Source of the DNA: Cupriavidus sp.
Lineage (GTDB): Bacteria > Pseudomonadota > Gammaproteobacteria > Burkholderiales > Burkholderiaceae
Length of the DNA stretch: 64,000 nucleotides
NCBI GenBank assembly: GCA_031181345.1
Contig: JAPSLC010000017.1
Coordinates: 1 to 64,000 of the forward strand
Direction: 5' to 3'
Part shown: piece by piece, positions 19,284-30,700 of the stretch
Position numbering within the stretch: position 1 is the first letter of the stretch
How the letters are laid out: every line of letters begins with the position of its first letter
Program-made: the position numbers and the translations under genes
Notes under the pieces: model-generated
The model's input: the letters and a program-made list of their open reading frames with translations, nothing else
The model's database searches: none
What the model was told of the DNA's origin: nothing

Positions 19284-19514
19284 GGCGATCGCTTCCGTTG
19301 TGATGCGCGCGGGCCGTGGAAGCCGTGGAGCGCAGATGGGAACGGCTTCGATGCTATGCCGCCCCGGCGCCGGGCAGCAAGCCAAAAGTGAAACGCGGCT
19401 CCCTTTCCGGAATGGCAGCCTCGTGCCGCGCGCCTAGCATGGGCCGGCCCTCGCGCTTGATGCCGAGGTAACCCATTTCGATGGAAACGCCCACTCAACT
19501 CATCCAGGTAAATC

Positions 19515-20261
19515 ATGAACAAGACCCTGATCGTCGTCTCGTTGGCCCTGGGGCTCGCGGCATGCGGCGGCGACGAAGATGACCGGCCCCACCCTCATCC
19601 CACCTCCTTTCCCGCCGAAGGCATCTACCGGGGAAAGACCTCCGCGAACCAGGACATCACCGCATTCGTGCTCGACGATGGCACCTACTACATCGGCTAC
19701 GAAGCAACCCCGTATCCGAGCGGCGTATGGCACGGCACGATGCACGCCGCGCATGGCAGTTTCACGTCGTCGAACGCCAAGGATTACAGCGAGACGTTCC
19801 GTGACATCTTCGACATTGCGGTCGACGGCACCTATGCAACCAGGGGGCATCTGAACGGCACCGTGCGCTATCCGGCCACCGGCCAGACCGCGACATTTAC
19901 CGGCAGCTACGACAAGGACTATGAGCGCACGCCGACGCTGGCTGCGCTGGCCGGCACCTATCTAGGCGACGCCACCACGCTGCACGTTGTCGAATCCCTG
20001 ACCATCGAGATCGCAGCGAGCGGTGCCATCCACGGCACGGGCGCCTCTGGCTGCAAGTTCACCGGCGTCGCCAGCCCCCGCAACCACGGCAATGTGTACG
20101 ACATCACCGTGGTCTACGGTCCGTCGCCATGCGCCACCCCGGCCATGCGGCTCAGCGGCATCGCGTACTACCACGGCCAGGATCGCACCTTGTTCGCTAC
20201 CGGAATGAACGGCGATCGGTCCGAAGGCGCGGTGTTCAGGGGCATGCGGCAGGGCCACTGA
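19515..20261 (+). CDS. Putative lipoprotein, paralogue 1 of a tandem pair
   Basis: This 248-residue exported protein of unknown function has an N-terminal signal with lipobox LGLAACGG, so Cys18 or so would be lipidated. After an Asp/His/Pro-rich linker, the mature part carries AEGIYRGKTSANQD, DDGTYYIGY, NGTVRYPATGQTATF and ASGCKF...GPSPC. Two cysteines in the last third may form a disulfide. The protein is about two-thirds identical by eye in these blocks to the next gene. Likely attached to the outer or inner membrane facing the periplasm. No known domain was recognised. Confidence 0.82.
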   Translation: MNKTLIVVSLALGLAACGGDEDDRPHPHPTSFPAEGIYRGKTSANQDITAFVLDDGTYYIGYEATPYPSGVWHGTMHAAHGSFTSSNAKDYSETFRDIFDIAVDGTYATRGHLNGTVRYPATGQTATFTGSYDKDYERTPTLAALAGTYLGDATTLHVVESLTIEIAASGAIHGTGASGCKFTGVASPRNHGNVYDITVVYGPSPCATPAMRLSGIAYYHGQDRTLFATGMNGDRSEGAVFRGMRQGH

Positions 20262-20275
20262 CTTCGAGCGCGGGC

Positions 20276-20309
20276 CGGCCTGTCATAACCCGTGAAAGAT
20301 CAGGCCGGT
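20276..20309. terminator. Hairpin between the two lipoprotein genes
   Basis: CCGGCCTG (20276-20283) pairs perfectly with CAGGCCGG (20302-20309) across an 18-base loop, 15 bases past the first lipoprotein stop. No T-run follows, so intrinsic termination is only possible, not clear. Confidence 0.4.
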
Positions 20310-20459
20310 CAGCCCGGACGTTCAAAGGCTGCAAGGCCCGTTCATCCCCCACCATTCGGTAGTAGCAAGGTCCGCGGCGAGCCTCTAAGATTGCCGCGCC
20401 CCCGGTGCAATGCCGGGGCGCATCCCGATAAAAAACAAAGACAACCCTTCGAGAAATCC

Positions 20460-21206
20460 ATGAACAAGACCCTGCTGATTGCCTCCATGGCACTGGCCCT
20501 CGCCGCATGCGGCGGCGGTGGCGGAGACGACGACGCACCGGCCCCGCAGCCGACCACCTCCCCGGCCGAAGGCCTGTACACCGGCAAGACCTCGGCGAAC
20601 CAGGACATCGCCGGCCTCGTGCTGGACGACGGCACCTACTACATGATCTACACCTCGCTGGCGCCGGTCTCGCTCGGCGTGATCCAGGGCAAGCTGAATG
20701 CCGCCAATGGCAACTTCACGTCGAACGACGGCAAGGACTTCAGCGTGACGTCGCGCGGGATTTTCGATGTGGCGGTCAACGGGTCGTATGCAAGCAAGGG
20801 CAATCTGAATGGCACGGTCCGCTATCCGGCAACGGGCCAGACCGCGACCTTCACCAGCACCTACGACAAGAACTACGAACTGCCGCCGTCGCTGGCGACG
20901 CTGGCCGGTACCTACAACGGTACCTCGGTGATTCCGGAAGGCGGCGAGTCGGCGACCATCACGGTGGCCGCATCGGGCACGATCAGCGGCGCAGGCGCTT
21001 CCGGCTGCCGGATCGACGGCACGGCGAAGCCCCGCGCGCGCGGCAACGCCTACGACATCACCGTGACGTTCGGCCCGTCGCCCTGCGCCCGTGCGGGACA
21101 GAAGATGAGCGGAGTCGCGTATTACAGCGCGGAAGATCGCAGCCTGATCGCCGCCGGCACGACCGCGGACCGGTCGGCGGGCGTGTTGTTTGTGGGCATG
21201 CGATAA
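20460..21206 (+). CDS. Putative lipoprotein, paralogue 2 of a tandem pair
   Basis: This 248-residue lipoprotein starts MNKTLLIASMALALAACGGG; the lipobox cysteine is near residue 18. It repeats the architecture of the preceding gene with the same blocks (AEGLYTGKTSANQD, DDGTYYM, NGTVRYPATGQTATF, GASGCRI, GPSPCA) and the same length. The differences are concentrated in the linker, the region around 55-95, and the stretch before the first Cys of the C-terminal part. This indicates a tandem duplication followed by divergence. The start ATG at 20460 is chosen because it aligns exactly with paralogue 1; the longer frame from 20292 has no signal peptide. Confidence 0.85.
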   Translation: MNKTLLIASMALALAACGGGGGDDDAPAPQPTTSPAEGLYTGKTSANQDIAGLVLDDGTYYMIYTSLAPVSLGVIQGKLNAANGNFTSNDGKDFSVTSRGIFDVAVNGSYASKGNLNGTVRYPATGQTATFTSTYDKNYELPPSLATLAGTYNGTSVIPEGGESATITVAASGTISGAGASGCRIDGTAKPRARGNAYDITVTFGPSPCARAGQKMSGVAYYSAEDRSLIAAGTTADRSAGVLFVGMR

Positions 21207-21608
21207 GCTGAGAAGGAGCCATGCCGCCGCCGGACAGTCGGGCGGCATGGCGTATCCCGCCTGCCCTTATCTCGCACGGCTGCCGTTAAACATTGTGTCG
21301 CCGCTTTTTGAGTGTCGGCCGAATTTTCCGATAGCCGGATTGCCGTCGTGTCGCCACACTGGCCAACGTTTCACATCTCAACCGAAACGAGGTGATCGTG
21401 ACCAGATCCGGCTACTTCCATCCCGTACTGATCCTGCGCATCAACGCAATGCTTCGAAACTCGTCGTATCGAACGAGTCCGGTTCCGCCCATACTCGTTC
21501 CCTACCTCAGAACGATACGGGACATGACGGAGCACGACATCAATCGAAGCTTTGAACTGGCGCTCTCCATGCTGGCGGAGGAAGGCGGCTGGACGACGGA
21601 TTGATGCC
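21207..21608. other. Gene-poor stretch between lipoprotein 2 and the broken DUF1016 gene
   Basis: A perfect 11-bp hairpin (GCCATGCCGCC at 21218-21228 with GGCGGCATGGC at 21241-21251) follows the lipoprotein stop by 11 bases and probably ends its transcript, though no T-run is present. A frame from 21392 (GTG) to 21604 could encode 70 residues ending MLAEEGGWTTD, four bases before the DUF1016 start. It has no recognisable domain or good ribosome-binding site, so it is not called as a gene. The rest is unassigned and slightly AT-richer than the surroundings. Confidence 0.5.
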
Positions 21609-22130
21609 ATGGGTCGACGGAACAATGTCCCCCCGTTGCCTGAGGCGCCGCAGGCCTTAGTAGGCGACATCCGTGCACTGATCGAGGCAGCAAGAGAGCG
21701 CGCCACCTCGGCCGTGAACGGTGAACTGACCATGCTTTACTGGCGTGTCGGCCGGCGCATTCATACGCAGATTCTGGAAGGAAGGCGAGCCGAGTACGGC
21801 GAGGAAGTACTGCCTAGACTCAGCGCACAGTTGGTGAAGGACTACGGAAGCAGCTTTTCAGTAAAGAACCTTCGGCGCATGGTTCAATTCGCCGTCACCT
21901 TTCCAGACGAGCAGATTGTCGTATCGCTGATACGACAATTGAGTTGGACGCACTTTATCGCCTTGATTCCGCTCAAGGACCCTTGCCAACGCGACTACTA
22001 TGCGCAAATGCCAGTGCCGAACGGTGGAGTGTCCGAACCTTGCGCGAGCGCATCGAGCAGATTCGTCACTAAACGATTCTCCACAAGCGGGCCGGCGCGG
22101 GAACTCAACCCTCAGGGTTGTCAAGTTGTT
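21609..22130 (+). pseudogene. Truncated and frameshifted DUF1016 (YhcG-type) nuclease gene
   Basis: The frame from the ATG at 21609 encodes a good DUF1016 N-terminal domain: ALIEAARERATSAVNGE, LYWRVGRRIHTQILEG, YGEEVLPRLSAQLVKDYG, FSVKNLRRMVQFA, LSWTHFIALIPLKDP and RDYYAQM. Family similarity then stops abruptly near 22010. It resumes in another frame as ERWSVRTLRERIEQIRH (about 22018-22071) and ends at a TAA. The C-terminal PDDEXK nuclease domain is missing and the sequence runs into the end of waaC. YhcG-like proteins are linked to mobile elements and defence. This copy is almost certainly dead. Confidence 0.82.
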
Positions 22131-22134
22131 GGGA

Positions 22135-23130
22135 TTATGCGCCCGCAGTGGCATGCGCCCCAGCCTTGACCTTCCCCGTCACCTGATCAATCGCCCCAAT
22201 CACCTCCGGCACATCCGGCACCACGCCTTCATTGCCAATTGACACCGCGCGGCCGGGTTCCGAAATACCGAAGTGCTCGCGCGAGGTCGCGGTGAACAGC
22301 ATCACCGAGGGCTTGCCCAGTGCATGGGCGAGGTGGACGAAGCCGGTGTCGGTGCCGATCACCAGATCCGCGGCGGCCACGCGCTGCGCGCATTCGGTGA
22401 TCGTCATCTTGGGCAGCACCTCGGCGTCGGGGATGCCGCGGGCCAGCACTTCGGATTGTTCCTTTTCTGCCGGCGAGCCCCAAGGCAGCTGGACGCGATA
22501 GCCGCGGGAATTTAGCTCACGGCCGACCGCGATCCAGCGTTCGGGCGGCCATTTCTTGATCTCCAGCGAGGTCGCATGGAACAGCATCGCGCGGGGCACG
22601 CCGTCGGTATTGAGCGGTGCGGCCGGCGCCGGGATGCGCAGTTCGTAGTGTTCCTGGGGCTCTAGCTCGTAGCCGAGCGCCTTGGCGGCGACCAGGCGCA
22701 TCTTGTGGCGGGCGGTGGCATCGCCATGCGGCGCGAAGATGTCCGTGTAGAACATCTCGGCGCGGGCCTCGCCCAGGTGCCTGGCGGCGTAGCCGAAGCG
22801 GCGGCGCGTGCGGGCGAGCCAGCCGACGATGGCGCTCTTGTAGACGCCGTGGACGTCCAGCACCACGTCGTACCTTTCACGGCGCAGTTCGCGCACCGCG
22901 GCGAGGATCGCGCGCAGGTCCTTCCATTGCTTCGACTTCTTGTAGCCGCGCAGCGGTGGCGCGATCACGCGGTCGACGCCGACCGTCCAGCGGGGGATGT
23001 CGGCGCAGGAGGCATCGGCGACCCAGTCGATCTTGGCCCCGGGATAGGCATGCCGCAGATCCCAGATCAGCGGCAGCGTGTGCGCCATATCGCCAAGGGA
23101 GGTGATCTTGATAACCAGGATGCGCTTCAT
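22135..23130 (-). CDS. waaC: Lipopolysaccharide heptosyltransferase I
   Basis: This 331-residue GT9-family glycosyltransferase adds the first heptose to Kdo in the LPS inner core. It begins MKRILVIKITSLGDMAHTLP, the hallmark N-terminus of WaaC, and has WVADASCADIPRW, LDVHGVYKSAIVGWLAR, the donor-site segment LPWGSPAEKEQSEVLA and VIGTDTGFVHLAHALGKP. It acts at the inner membrane on the cytoplasmic face. The ATG at 23130 is the first start that matches the family; longer readings add unrelated residues. No other LPS core gene is in the window. Confidence 0.93.
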   Translation of the reverse strand: MKRILVIKITSLGDMAHTLPLIWDLRHAYPGAKIDWVADASCADIPRWTVGVDRVIAPPLRGYKKSKQWKDLRAILAAVRELRRERYDVVLDVHGVYKSAIVGWLARTRRRFGYAARHLGEARAEMFYTDIFAPHGDATARHKMRLVAAKALGYELEPQEHYELRIPAPAAPLNTDGVPRAMLFHATSLEIKKWPPERWIAVGRELNSRGYRVQLPWGSPAEKEQSEVLARGIPDAEVLPKMTITECAQRVAAADLVIGTDTGFVHLAHALGKPSVMLFTATSREHFGISEPGRAVSIGNEGVVPDVPEVIGAIDQVTGKVKAGAHATAGA

Positions 23131-23269
23131 GGGTGCAGGAGCGGGCCTTTGCCGCGGGGCTGAGTTTTTGCGAAGGCCGTAGTATGCACCAGAGGCTGCC
23201 GGGCGGACGTTTCCGGAGGTAACGGGGGAAGTTTGGAGCCGGGCGTGCGGTGGTTGCCCTCTCCCCCGG

Positions 23270-23295
23270 CCCCTCTCCCGCACGCGGGAGAGGGG
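23270..23295. repeat. Dispersed palindromic repeat, copy 3
   Basis: Arms CCCCTCTCCCGC and GCGGGAGAGGGG are perfect and identical to copy 1, with centre AC. GCCCTCTCCCCCGGC precedes it, as in the flanks of other copies. It sits 35 bases beyond the binding-protein gene stop, between that gene and waaC. Confidence 0.85.
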
Positions 23296-23330
23296 AGCAC
23301 TGCTGTGGGCCGGTCAGCCGGCCCAGGCCA

Positions 23331-25082
<1,752 letters not shown>

Positions 25083-25260
25083 CGATGTCTCCTCGAATGG
25101 TCCTTCCCGAAAGCGTTGCGGGTCGCGGCCGGGGAAGGATTGAGCCGCGCTACCTGCGAATACCAAGCAAATCCAAACGATCCCAACCAAGCCAACCAAT
25201 GCACCCCATGCACTCCATACACCCAATGCACCGCTGGACCGCGGCAAGACAAGCCGCAGA

Positions 25261-25584
25261 TCAACCCTTGCGCATCACCAGTGCCAGTACCGCCATCGAC
25301 AGTACGAAGCTGATCCACACCGACGGCTCTTCCGGCAGGGAGAACCAGTTCATCATCGCCTCGCCCAGCCCAACCCAGGCGAGGTTGATCCACGCCGCGC
25401 ACATCAGGCCGATGAACAGCCGGTCCCCGCGCGTGGTGGCGATCGGCAGCCAGCCTTTGCGCAGGCGCGTCGGCGAGCGCAGCTCCCAGATCGTCATGCC
25501 GATCAGCATCAGCACCACGCAGACGAAGAACACCGCGACCGGCGTGGTCCATACCATCCAGCCGAACATGGCCGTCGTTTCCAT
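25261..25584 (-). CDS. glpU: DUF2160 small membrane protein of the glycerol importer
   Basis: This protein of about 107 residues has three predicted membrane helices (about 8-30, 53-72 and 85-103) separated by the conserved segment WELRSPTRLRKGWLPIATTRGDRLF. DUF2160 proteins occur inside GlpSTPQUV-type operons as GlpU; their mechanistic role is unknown, perhaps a transporter accessory subunit. The start is placed at the ATG at 25584; a GTG at 25590 would add two residues. It lies 12 bases after the permease gene (6 bases if the GTG is used). Confidence 0.85.
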   Translation of the reverse strand: METTAMFGWMVWTTPVAVFFVCVVLMLIGMTIWELRSPTRLRKGWLPIATTRGDRLFIGLMCAAWINLAWVGLGEAMMNWFSLPEEPSVWISFVLSMAVLALVMRKG

Positions 25585-25596
25585 CGCCACCCCCGC

Positions 25597-26410
25597 TCAG
25601 ACGCGGCCCATCGCGAAGCCCTTCGCGATGTAGTGCCGCACGAACCAGATCACGATGCCGCCGGGCACGATGGTCAGCACGCCGGCCGCGGCGAGCACGC
25701 CCCAGTCCATGCCCGAGGCGGACACCGTGCGCGTCATCGTCGCGACGATCGGCTTGGCCTCGACCGAGGTCAGCGTACGCGCCAGCAGCAGCTCGACCCA
25801 GCTGAACATGAAGCAGAAGAACGCGGCGACGCCGACCCCCGCCTTGATCAGCGGCAGGAAGATCGTCAGGAAGAAGCGCGGGAACGAATAGCCGTCGACA
25901 TAGGCGGTCTCGTCGATCTCGCGCGGCACGCCCGACATGAAGCCCTCCAGGATCCACACCGCGAGCGGCACGTTGAATACCAGGTGCGCCAGTGCGACGC
26001 CCAGGTGCGTGTCCATCAGCCCGACGCTGGTATAGAGCTGGAAGAACGGCAGCAGAAACACCGCCGGCGGCGTCATCCGGTTGGTCAGCAGCCAGAAGAA
26101 CACATGCTTGTCGCCGATGAACTGGTAGCGCGAGAACGCATACGCCGCGGGCAGCGCCACCGTGACGGAAATCACGGTGTTCAGCGCGACATAGATCAGC
26201 GAGTTGATATAACCGGAGTACCAGGACGAATCGGTGAAGATGGTGCGATAGTGCTCCAGCGTGAATTGCGCCGGCCACAGCGACAGCGTCGACAGGATCT
26301 CGTCGTTGGTCTTGAACGACATGTTGAGCATCCAGTAGATCGGCAGGATCGCGAACACCAGATAGACCAGCAGGAAGGCGGCGCGCCACCAGCCGCCGCG
26401 CGAGGCCGGG

Positions 26411-26418
<8 letters not shown>
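25597..26418 (-). CDS. glpQ: Glycerol ABC importer permease
   Basis: This 273-residue MalG-like permease has six membrane segments. The coupling loop EGFMSGVPREIDETAYVDGYS corresponds to the EAA motif (EAAxxDGA type) that contacts the ATPases. N-terminal AAFLLVYLVFAILPIYWML is the first helix. Its start ATG at 26418 overlaps the upstream permease stop by eight bases, consistent with translational coupling. It forms the channel together with the product of the next gene upstream. Confidence 0.92.
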
Positions 26419-27288
<870 letters not shown>

Positions 27289-27292
<4 letters not shown>

Positions 27293-28419
27293 CGGACCAG
27301 CTCCTCGTCGACGTAATAGCAGGTATGGCGGTGAAAGACCGAGAGCCACGCGGTCTCGCCGGGACGCAGCGCGGCGGCCTCGTCGCCGAGGCGGGCTCGC
27401 AGCAGCGGCGAGTTGTCAAGGCCGTCGGCGCCTGCGCCAGCATCGTTGTGCTGCAGGCGCGCGGCCGCGATCCAGTAGGTGCCGATGTCCTGCGCGCGCT
27501 CGATCACCGCGGGCACTGCCTGCTCGTCGTCGGGCCGCGCCAGTCGCAGGTATTCGGGCCGCACGCCGATCTTGAACGTGCCGGCGGCCTGCAGCCGCTG
27601 CGCGATGGCCCGGTCCGCCGGCGGCGCATAGCGGCGTCCGGCCAGCTCGATCCAGCCATCGCGCCAGCGCGCCGACAGGAAGTTCATGCCGGGCGAACCG
27701 ATGAAATGGCCGACGAACGTATGGGCGGGCCGCTCGAACAGCGCGTCGGCGGTGCCCACCTGCACCGCCTTGCCGCGCGACATCACCACCACCTGGTCGG
27801 CAAACGTCAGCGCTTCGGTCTGGTCGTGCGTGACATAGATCAGCGTCAGATGGAATTCGCGGTGGATCTCCTTGAGCTTGCGCCGCAGCTGCCATTTCAG
27901 GTGCGGGTCGATCACCGTCAACGGCTCGTCGAACAGGATGGCGGCGACATCGTGGCGCACCAGCCCGCGCCCGAGCGAGATCTTCTGCTTGGCATCGGCC
28001 GACAGGCCGCTGGCCTGGCGATCGAGCACCGCCGACAGGTCCAGCATCTCGGCCACCTGCCCCACCCGCTCGCGCACCTGCGCCGCCGGCACGCCGCGGT
28101 TGCGCAGCGGAAAGGCCAGGTTCTGGCCGACGGTCATGGTGTCGTAGATCACCGGGAACTGGAACACCTGCGCGATATTGCGCTCCTGGGGCGAGTGGCC
28201 GGTGACATCGCGGCCGTCGAACGACACGGTGCCCTGCGACGGCCGCAGCAGTCCCGAGATGCAGTTCAGCAGCGTGGTCTTGCCGCAGCCCGACGGCCCC
28301 AGCAGCGCATAGGCGCCGCCGTCGTCGAAGGTGAAGCGCAGCGGCAGCAGCGCATAGTCCTCGTCGCTGCGCGGATTGGGACCGTAGGCATGGGCCAGGT
28401 CCAGGTCGATGCGGGCCAT
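27289..28419 (-). CDS. glpT: Glycerol ABC importer ATPase, GlpT-like (degenerate signature)
   Basis: This 376-residue ABC ATPase has a C-terminal TOBE-like regulatory domain. Walker A is GPSGCGKTT, the Q-loop is FQFPVIYDTM, Walker B is AILFDEPL and the switch histidine is present (YVTHDQTEAL). The ABC signature, normally LSGGQ, reads LSADAKQKISLGRGL. That makes it complementary to its partner, which has LSGGQ but lacks the switch histidine. The start is the ATG at 28419 (MARIDLDLAHAYG); the longer upstream reading is antisense. The stop of the partner gene is four bases away. Confidence 0.9.
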
Positions 28420-28423
28420 GGCC

Positions 28424-29596
28424 TCAGTTCCCCAGCCCGTTGGCGGGCCGCAGATGCGCCCGGCGCGGCGCGCGGATGCATCGGCCCTGCGCATCGAACA
28501 GATAGAGCTGGGACGGATCGAGCCGCAGCGTCACGGTCTCGCCCAGCGCCAGTTCCAGCACGCCGGGCACCTGGGCCACCAGATTGCCGACCGCGGTGTC
28601 GACGTGCACAAAGGTATCGGAGCCGGACAGCTCGGCCAGCGCGACCCGGCCCGGCAGCGGCACGCCTTCGCGCGCACGCGGCACGCCGACCGCGAGCTCG
28701 TCGTGCCGGTCCGATACGCCATCGAGCCACAGCGTGCCGGCGCGCACGCCCACGGTGACCGGGCCGGCATAGCCTTGCAGGGCATCGCCGGCATGCATCA
28801 CCTGCGCGCCGTCATCCGGGCGCAGCGCCACCTCGATGCCGTCGGGCAGATGCACGGCGGCGTCGCGCCATTCGCCTGCGATCAGGTTCATCGGCGGATC
28901 GCTGAAGGCGCGCGCCACGCGCAGCGAATCGGGATAGTGGAAGACCTCGGCCGTCGGCCCGTATTGCAGCAGCTCGCCGGCGTCGAGTACCGCGGTATGG
29001 CCGCCGAGCAGCAGCGCCTCGGCGGGCTCGGTGGTCGCGTAGATCACGGTGGCGTCGCCCTGCGCGAACAGCTGGGCCAGTTCCTCGCGCAGTTCCTCGC
29101 GCAGCTTGTAGTCCAGGTTGACCAGCGGCTCGTCCAGCAGCATCAGCGGCGCGCCCTTGGCCAGTGCCCGCGCCAGCGCGACGCGCTGCTGCTGGCCGCC
29201 GGAGAGCTCGGCGGGATGGCGCTCGAGCAGATGCTCGATATGCAGACGCGCCGCCAGCGCGCGCACCTGCCGGTCGATATCGGCGGCGCCGCGCAGCCGC
29301 AGCGGCGAGGCGATATTGTCGAACACGGTCAGCGACGGGTAGTTGATGAACTGCTGGTAGACCATCGACACATTGCGCTGCCGTACTGGCATGCCGGTCA
29401 CGTCGGCATCGTCGACCAGCACGCGGCCGGCGCTGGGGCGATCGAGCCCGGCCATCACGCGCATCAGCGATGTCTTGCCCGCCTGTGTCGCCCCGAGCAG
29501 GATCGTCACCGCGCCCGGGACCGGCGTCAGCGACATCGGATAGAGATGGACCTGCGAACCTGCCTGCTGCGCGATGCCTTCCAGTCTGAGCTGCAT
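28424..29596 (-). CDS. glpS: Glycerol ABC importer ATPase, GlpS-like (no switch histidine)
   Basis: This 390-residue ABC ATPase is the first gene of the transporter operon. Walker A is GATQAGKTS, the signature is canonical (LSGGQQQRVALARAL) and Walker B is LMLLDEPLVNLD. The H-loop, where a histidine contacts ATP gamma-phosphate, reads VIYATTEPAEAL, so the histidine is absent. A TOBE-like domain fills the C-terminal 130 residues or so. The start is the ATG at 29596 (MQLRLEGIAQQ). It diverges from glpR, with a 206-base regulatory region between. Confidence 0.9.
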   Translation of the reverse strand: MQLRLEGIAQQAGSQVHLYPMSLTPVPGAVTILLGATQAGKTSLMRVMAGLDRPSAGRVLVDDADVTGMPVRQRNVSMVYQQFINYPSLTVFDNIASPLRLRGAADIDRQVRALAARLHIEHLLERHPAELSGGQQQRVALARALAKGAPLMLLDEPLVNLDYKLREELREELAQLFAQGDATVIYATTEPAEALLLGGHTAVLDAGELLQYGPTAEVFHYPDSLRVARAFSDPPMNLIAGEWRDAAVHLPDGIEVALRPDDGAQVMHAGDALQGYAGPVTVGVRAGTLWLDGVSDRHDELAVGVPRAREGVPLPGRVALAELSGSDTFVHVDTAVGNLVAQVPGVLELALGETVTLRLDPSQLYLFDAQGRCIRAPRRAHLRPANGLGN

Positions 29597-29736
29597 CCGG
29601 TCTCCGTCAGGGTTCTGCTGCCCGGCGCGCGGCATGGTTCGGCCCGAAGGAAGGTCGCGGATCAGCGGACACAGGGCGGGACGCAAAAAGGGACACCGGC
29701 GCGCATCGATTGCTTGCCTGCTCGTTTTAGTAAAGA

Positions 29737-29791
29737 AGCGAACAAAAAACAATAGTGCGATGCATCATTTGTTTTCGTTTTTGTTTGAACT
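29737..29791. promoter_or_regulatory. AT-rich divergent regulatory region between glpS and glpR, putative GlpR operator
   Basis: In otherwise GC-rich DNA this 55-base stretch holds inverted A/T runs: GCGAACAAAAAACAA on the left and TTTGTTTTCGTTTTTGTTTG on the right, around a GATGCATC centre. Repeated TTTGTTT/TTCGTTT words are typical of DeoR-family operators. It lies 11 bases before the glpR start and 140 bases before the glpS start, a suitable position for one repressor to control both directions. Confidence 0.55.
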
Positions 29792-29802
29792 AGAATCCCG
29801 GC

Positions 29803-30570
29803 ATGACGCTCAATCCCCGCCAGACCGCACTTCTGGAAGAAGTCCGCAGCCAGGGTTTCGCTTCCATCGAAGAGCTAGCCCGCAAGTTCGGCGTGACCCT
29901 GCAAACGGTCCGGCGCGACGTCAATCTGCTGGCGGAGAACGGCATGCTGGCGCGCTTCCACGGCGGCGTGCGGATGGATGGCTCGACCACCGAGAACATC
30001 GCCTATCGCCAGCGCCAGTTGCTCAATGCCGAAGGCAAGGCGCGCATTGCGCGCGCGGTGGCCGCCGCGGTGCCCGAAGGTTGTTCGCTGATCCTGAACA
30101 TCGGCACCACGGTCGAGGAGATCGCCCGGGCGCTGGTGCATCACCGCGGCCTGCGCGTGATCACCAACAATCTGCACGTCGCCAATATCCTGGCCGACAA
30201 CCAGGACTGCGAGGTAATCGTCGCCGGCGGCGTGCTGCGCGCACGCGACCGCGGCATTGTCGGCGAGGCCACCGTCGAGTTCATCGGACAGTTCAAGGTC
30301 GATATCGGGCTGATCGGCATCTCGGGGATCGAGACCGACGGCACGCTGCGCGATTACGATTTCCGCGAGGTCAAGGTCGCGCGCACGATCATCGAGCATT
30401 CGCGCGAGGTGTGGCTGGCCGCGGATGCGACCAAGTTCAACCGGCAGGCGATGGTCGAGCTGGCGCACCTGTCACAGATCGACCGGCTCTTCACCGACGA
30501 GCCCTTGCGGGCACCGTTCGAGCAGATCGTCGCGGACAGCGGGGTGAAGTGTGTGGTGGCGGGAGAATAA
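29803..30570 (+). CDS. glpR: DeoR-family transcriptional regulator of glycerol genes
   Basis: This 255-residue DeoR-type repressor has an N-terminal helix-turn-helix (ASIEELARKFGVTLQTVRRDVNLLAENG, about 18-45 in pieces) and a DeoR C-terminal sensor domain with LNIGTTVEEIARAL, TNNLHVANIL, VIVAGGVLRARDRGIVGEAT and DIGLIGISGIE. The C-terminal domain of this family binds a phosphorylated sugar or polyol, here most likely glycerol 3-phosphate. It diverges from the importer operon. The assignment as GlpR rests on neighbours plus family. Confidence 0.9.
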   Translation: MTLNPRQTALLEEVRSQGFASIEELARKFGVTLQTVRRDVNLLAENGMLARFHGGVRMDGSTTENIAYRQRQLLNAEGKARIARAVAAAVPEGCSLILNIGTTVEEIARALVHHRGLRVITNNLHVANILADNQDCEVIVAGGVLRARDRGIVGEATVEFIGQFKVDIGLIGISGIETDGTLRDYDFREVKVARTIIEHSREVWLAADATKFNRQAMVELAHLSQIDRLFTDEPLRAPFEQIVADSGVKCVVAGE

Positions 30571-30594
30571 GGCCCGGAGCTGCCCTCTCCCCTA

Positions 30595-30620
30595 CCCCTG
30601 TCCCGCATGCGGGAGAGGGG
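30595..30620. repeat. Dispersed palindromic repeat, copy 4
   Basis: CCCCTGTCCCGC and GCGGGAGAGGGG surround AT; there is one mismatch between the arms. It is preceded by TGCCCTCTCCCCTA, and followed 30 bases later by copy 5. It is in the gap between convergent glpR and purU. Confidence 0.82.
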
Positions 30621-30650
30621 ATAACGGTATGCGCGGGCTCTCTGGGTTCT

Positions 30651-30676
30651 CCCCTCTCCCGCTCGCGGGAGAGGGG
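30651..30676. repeat. Dispersed palindromic repeat, copy 5
   Basis: A perfect 12-bp arm pair identical to copy 1 with the same TC centre, followed by CGGGGGAGAGGGCA. Together with copy 4 it forms a two-element unit between convergent genes, the classic location of REP/BIME elements. Confidence 0.85.
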
Positions 30677-30700
30677 CGGGGGAGAGGGCAACAGCGCTCG

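Noticed and set aside
21392..21604. 70-codon frame before the DUF1016 remnant
   Set aside because: GTG start without a convincing ribosome-binding site and no recognisable domain; kept only as a remark.
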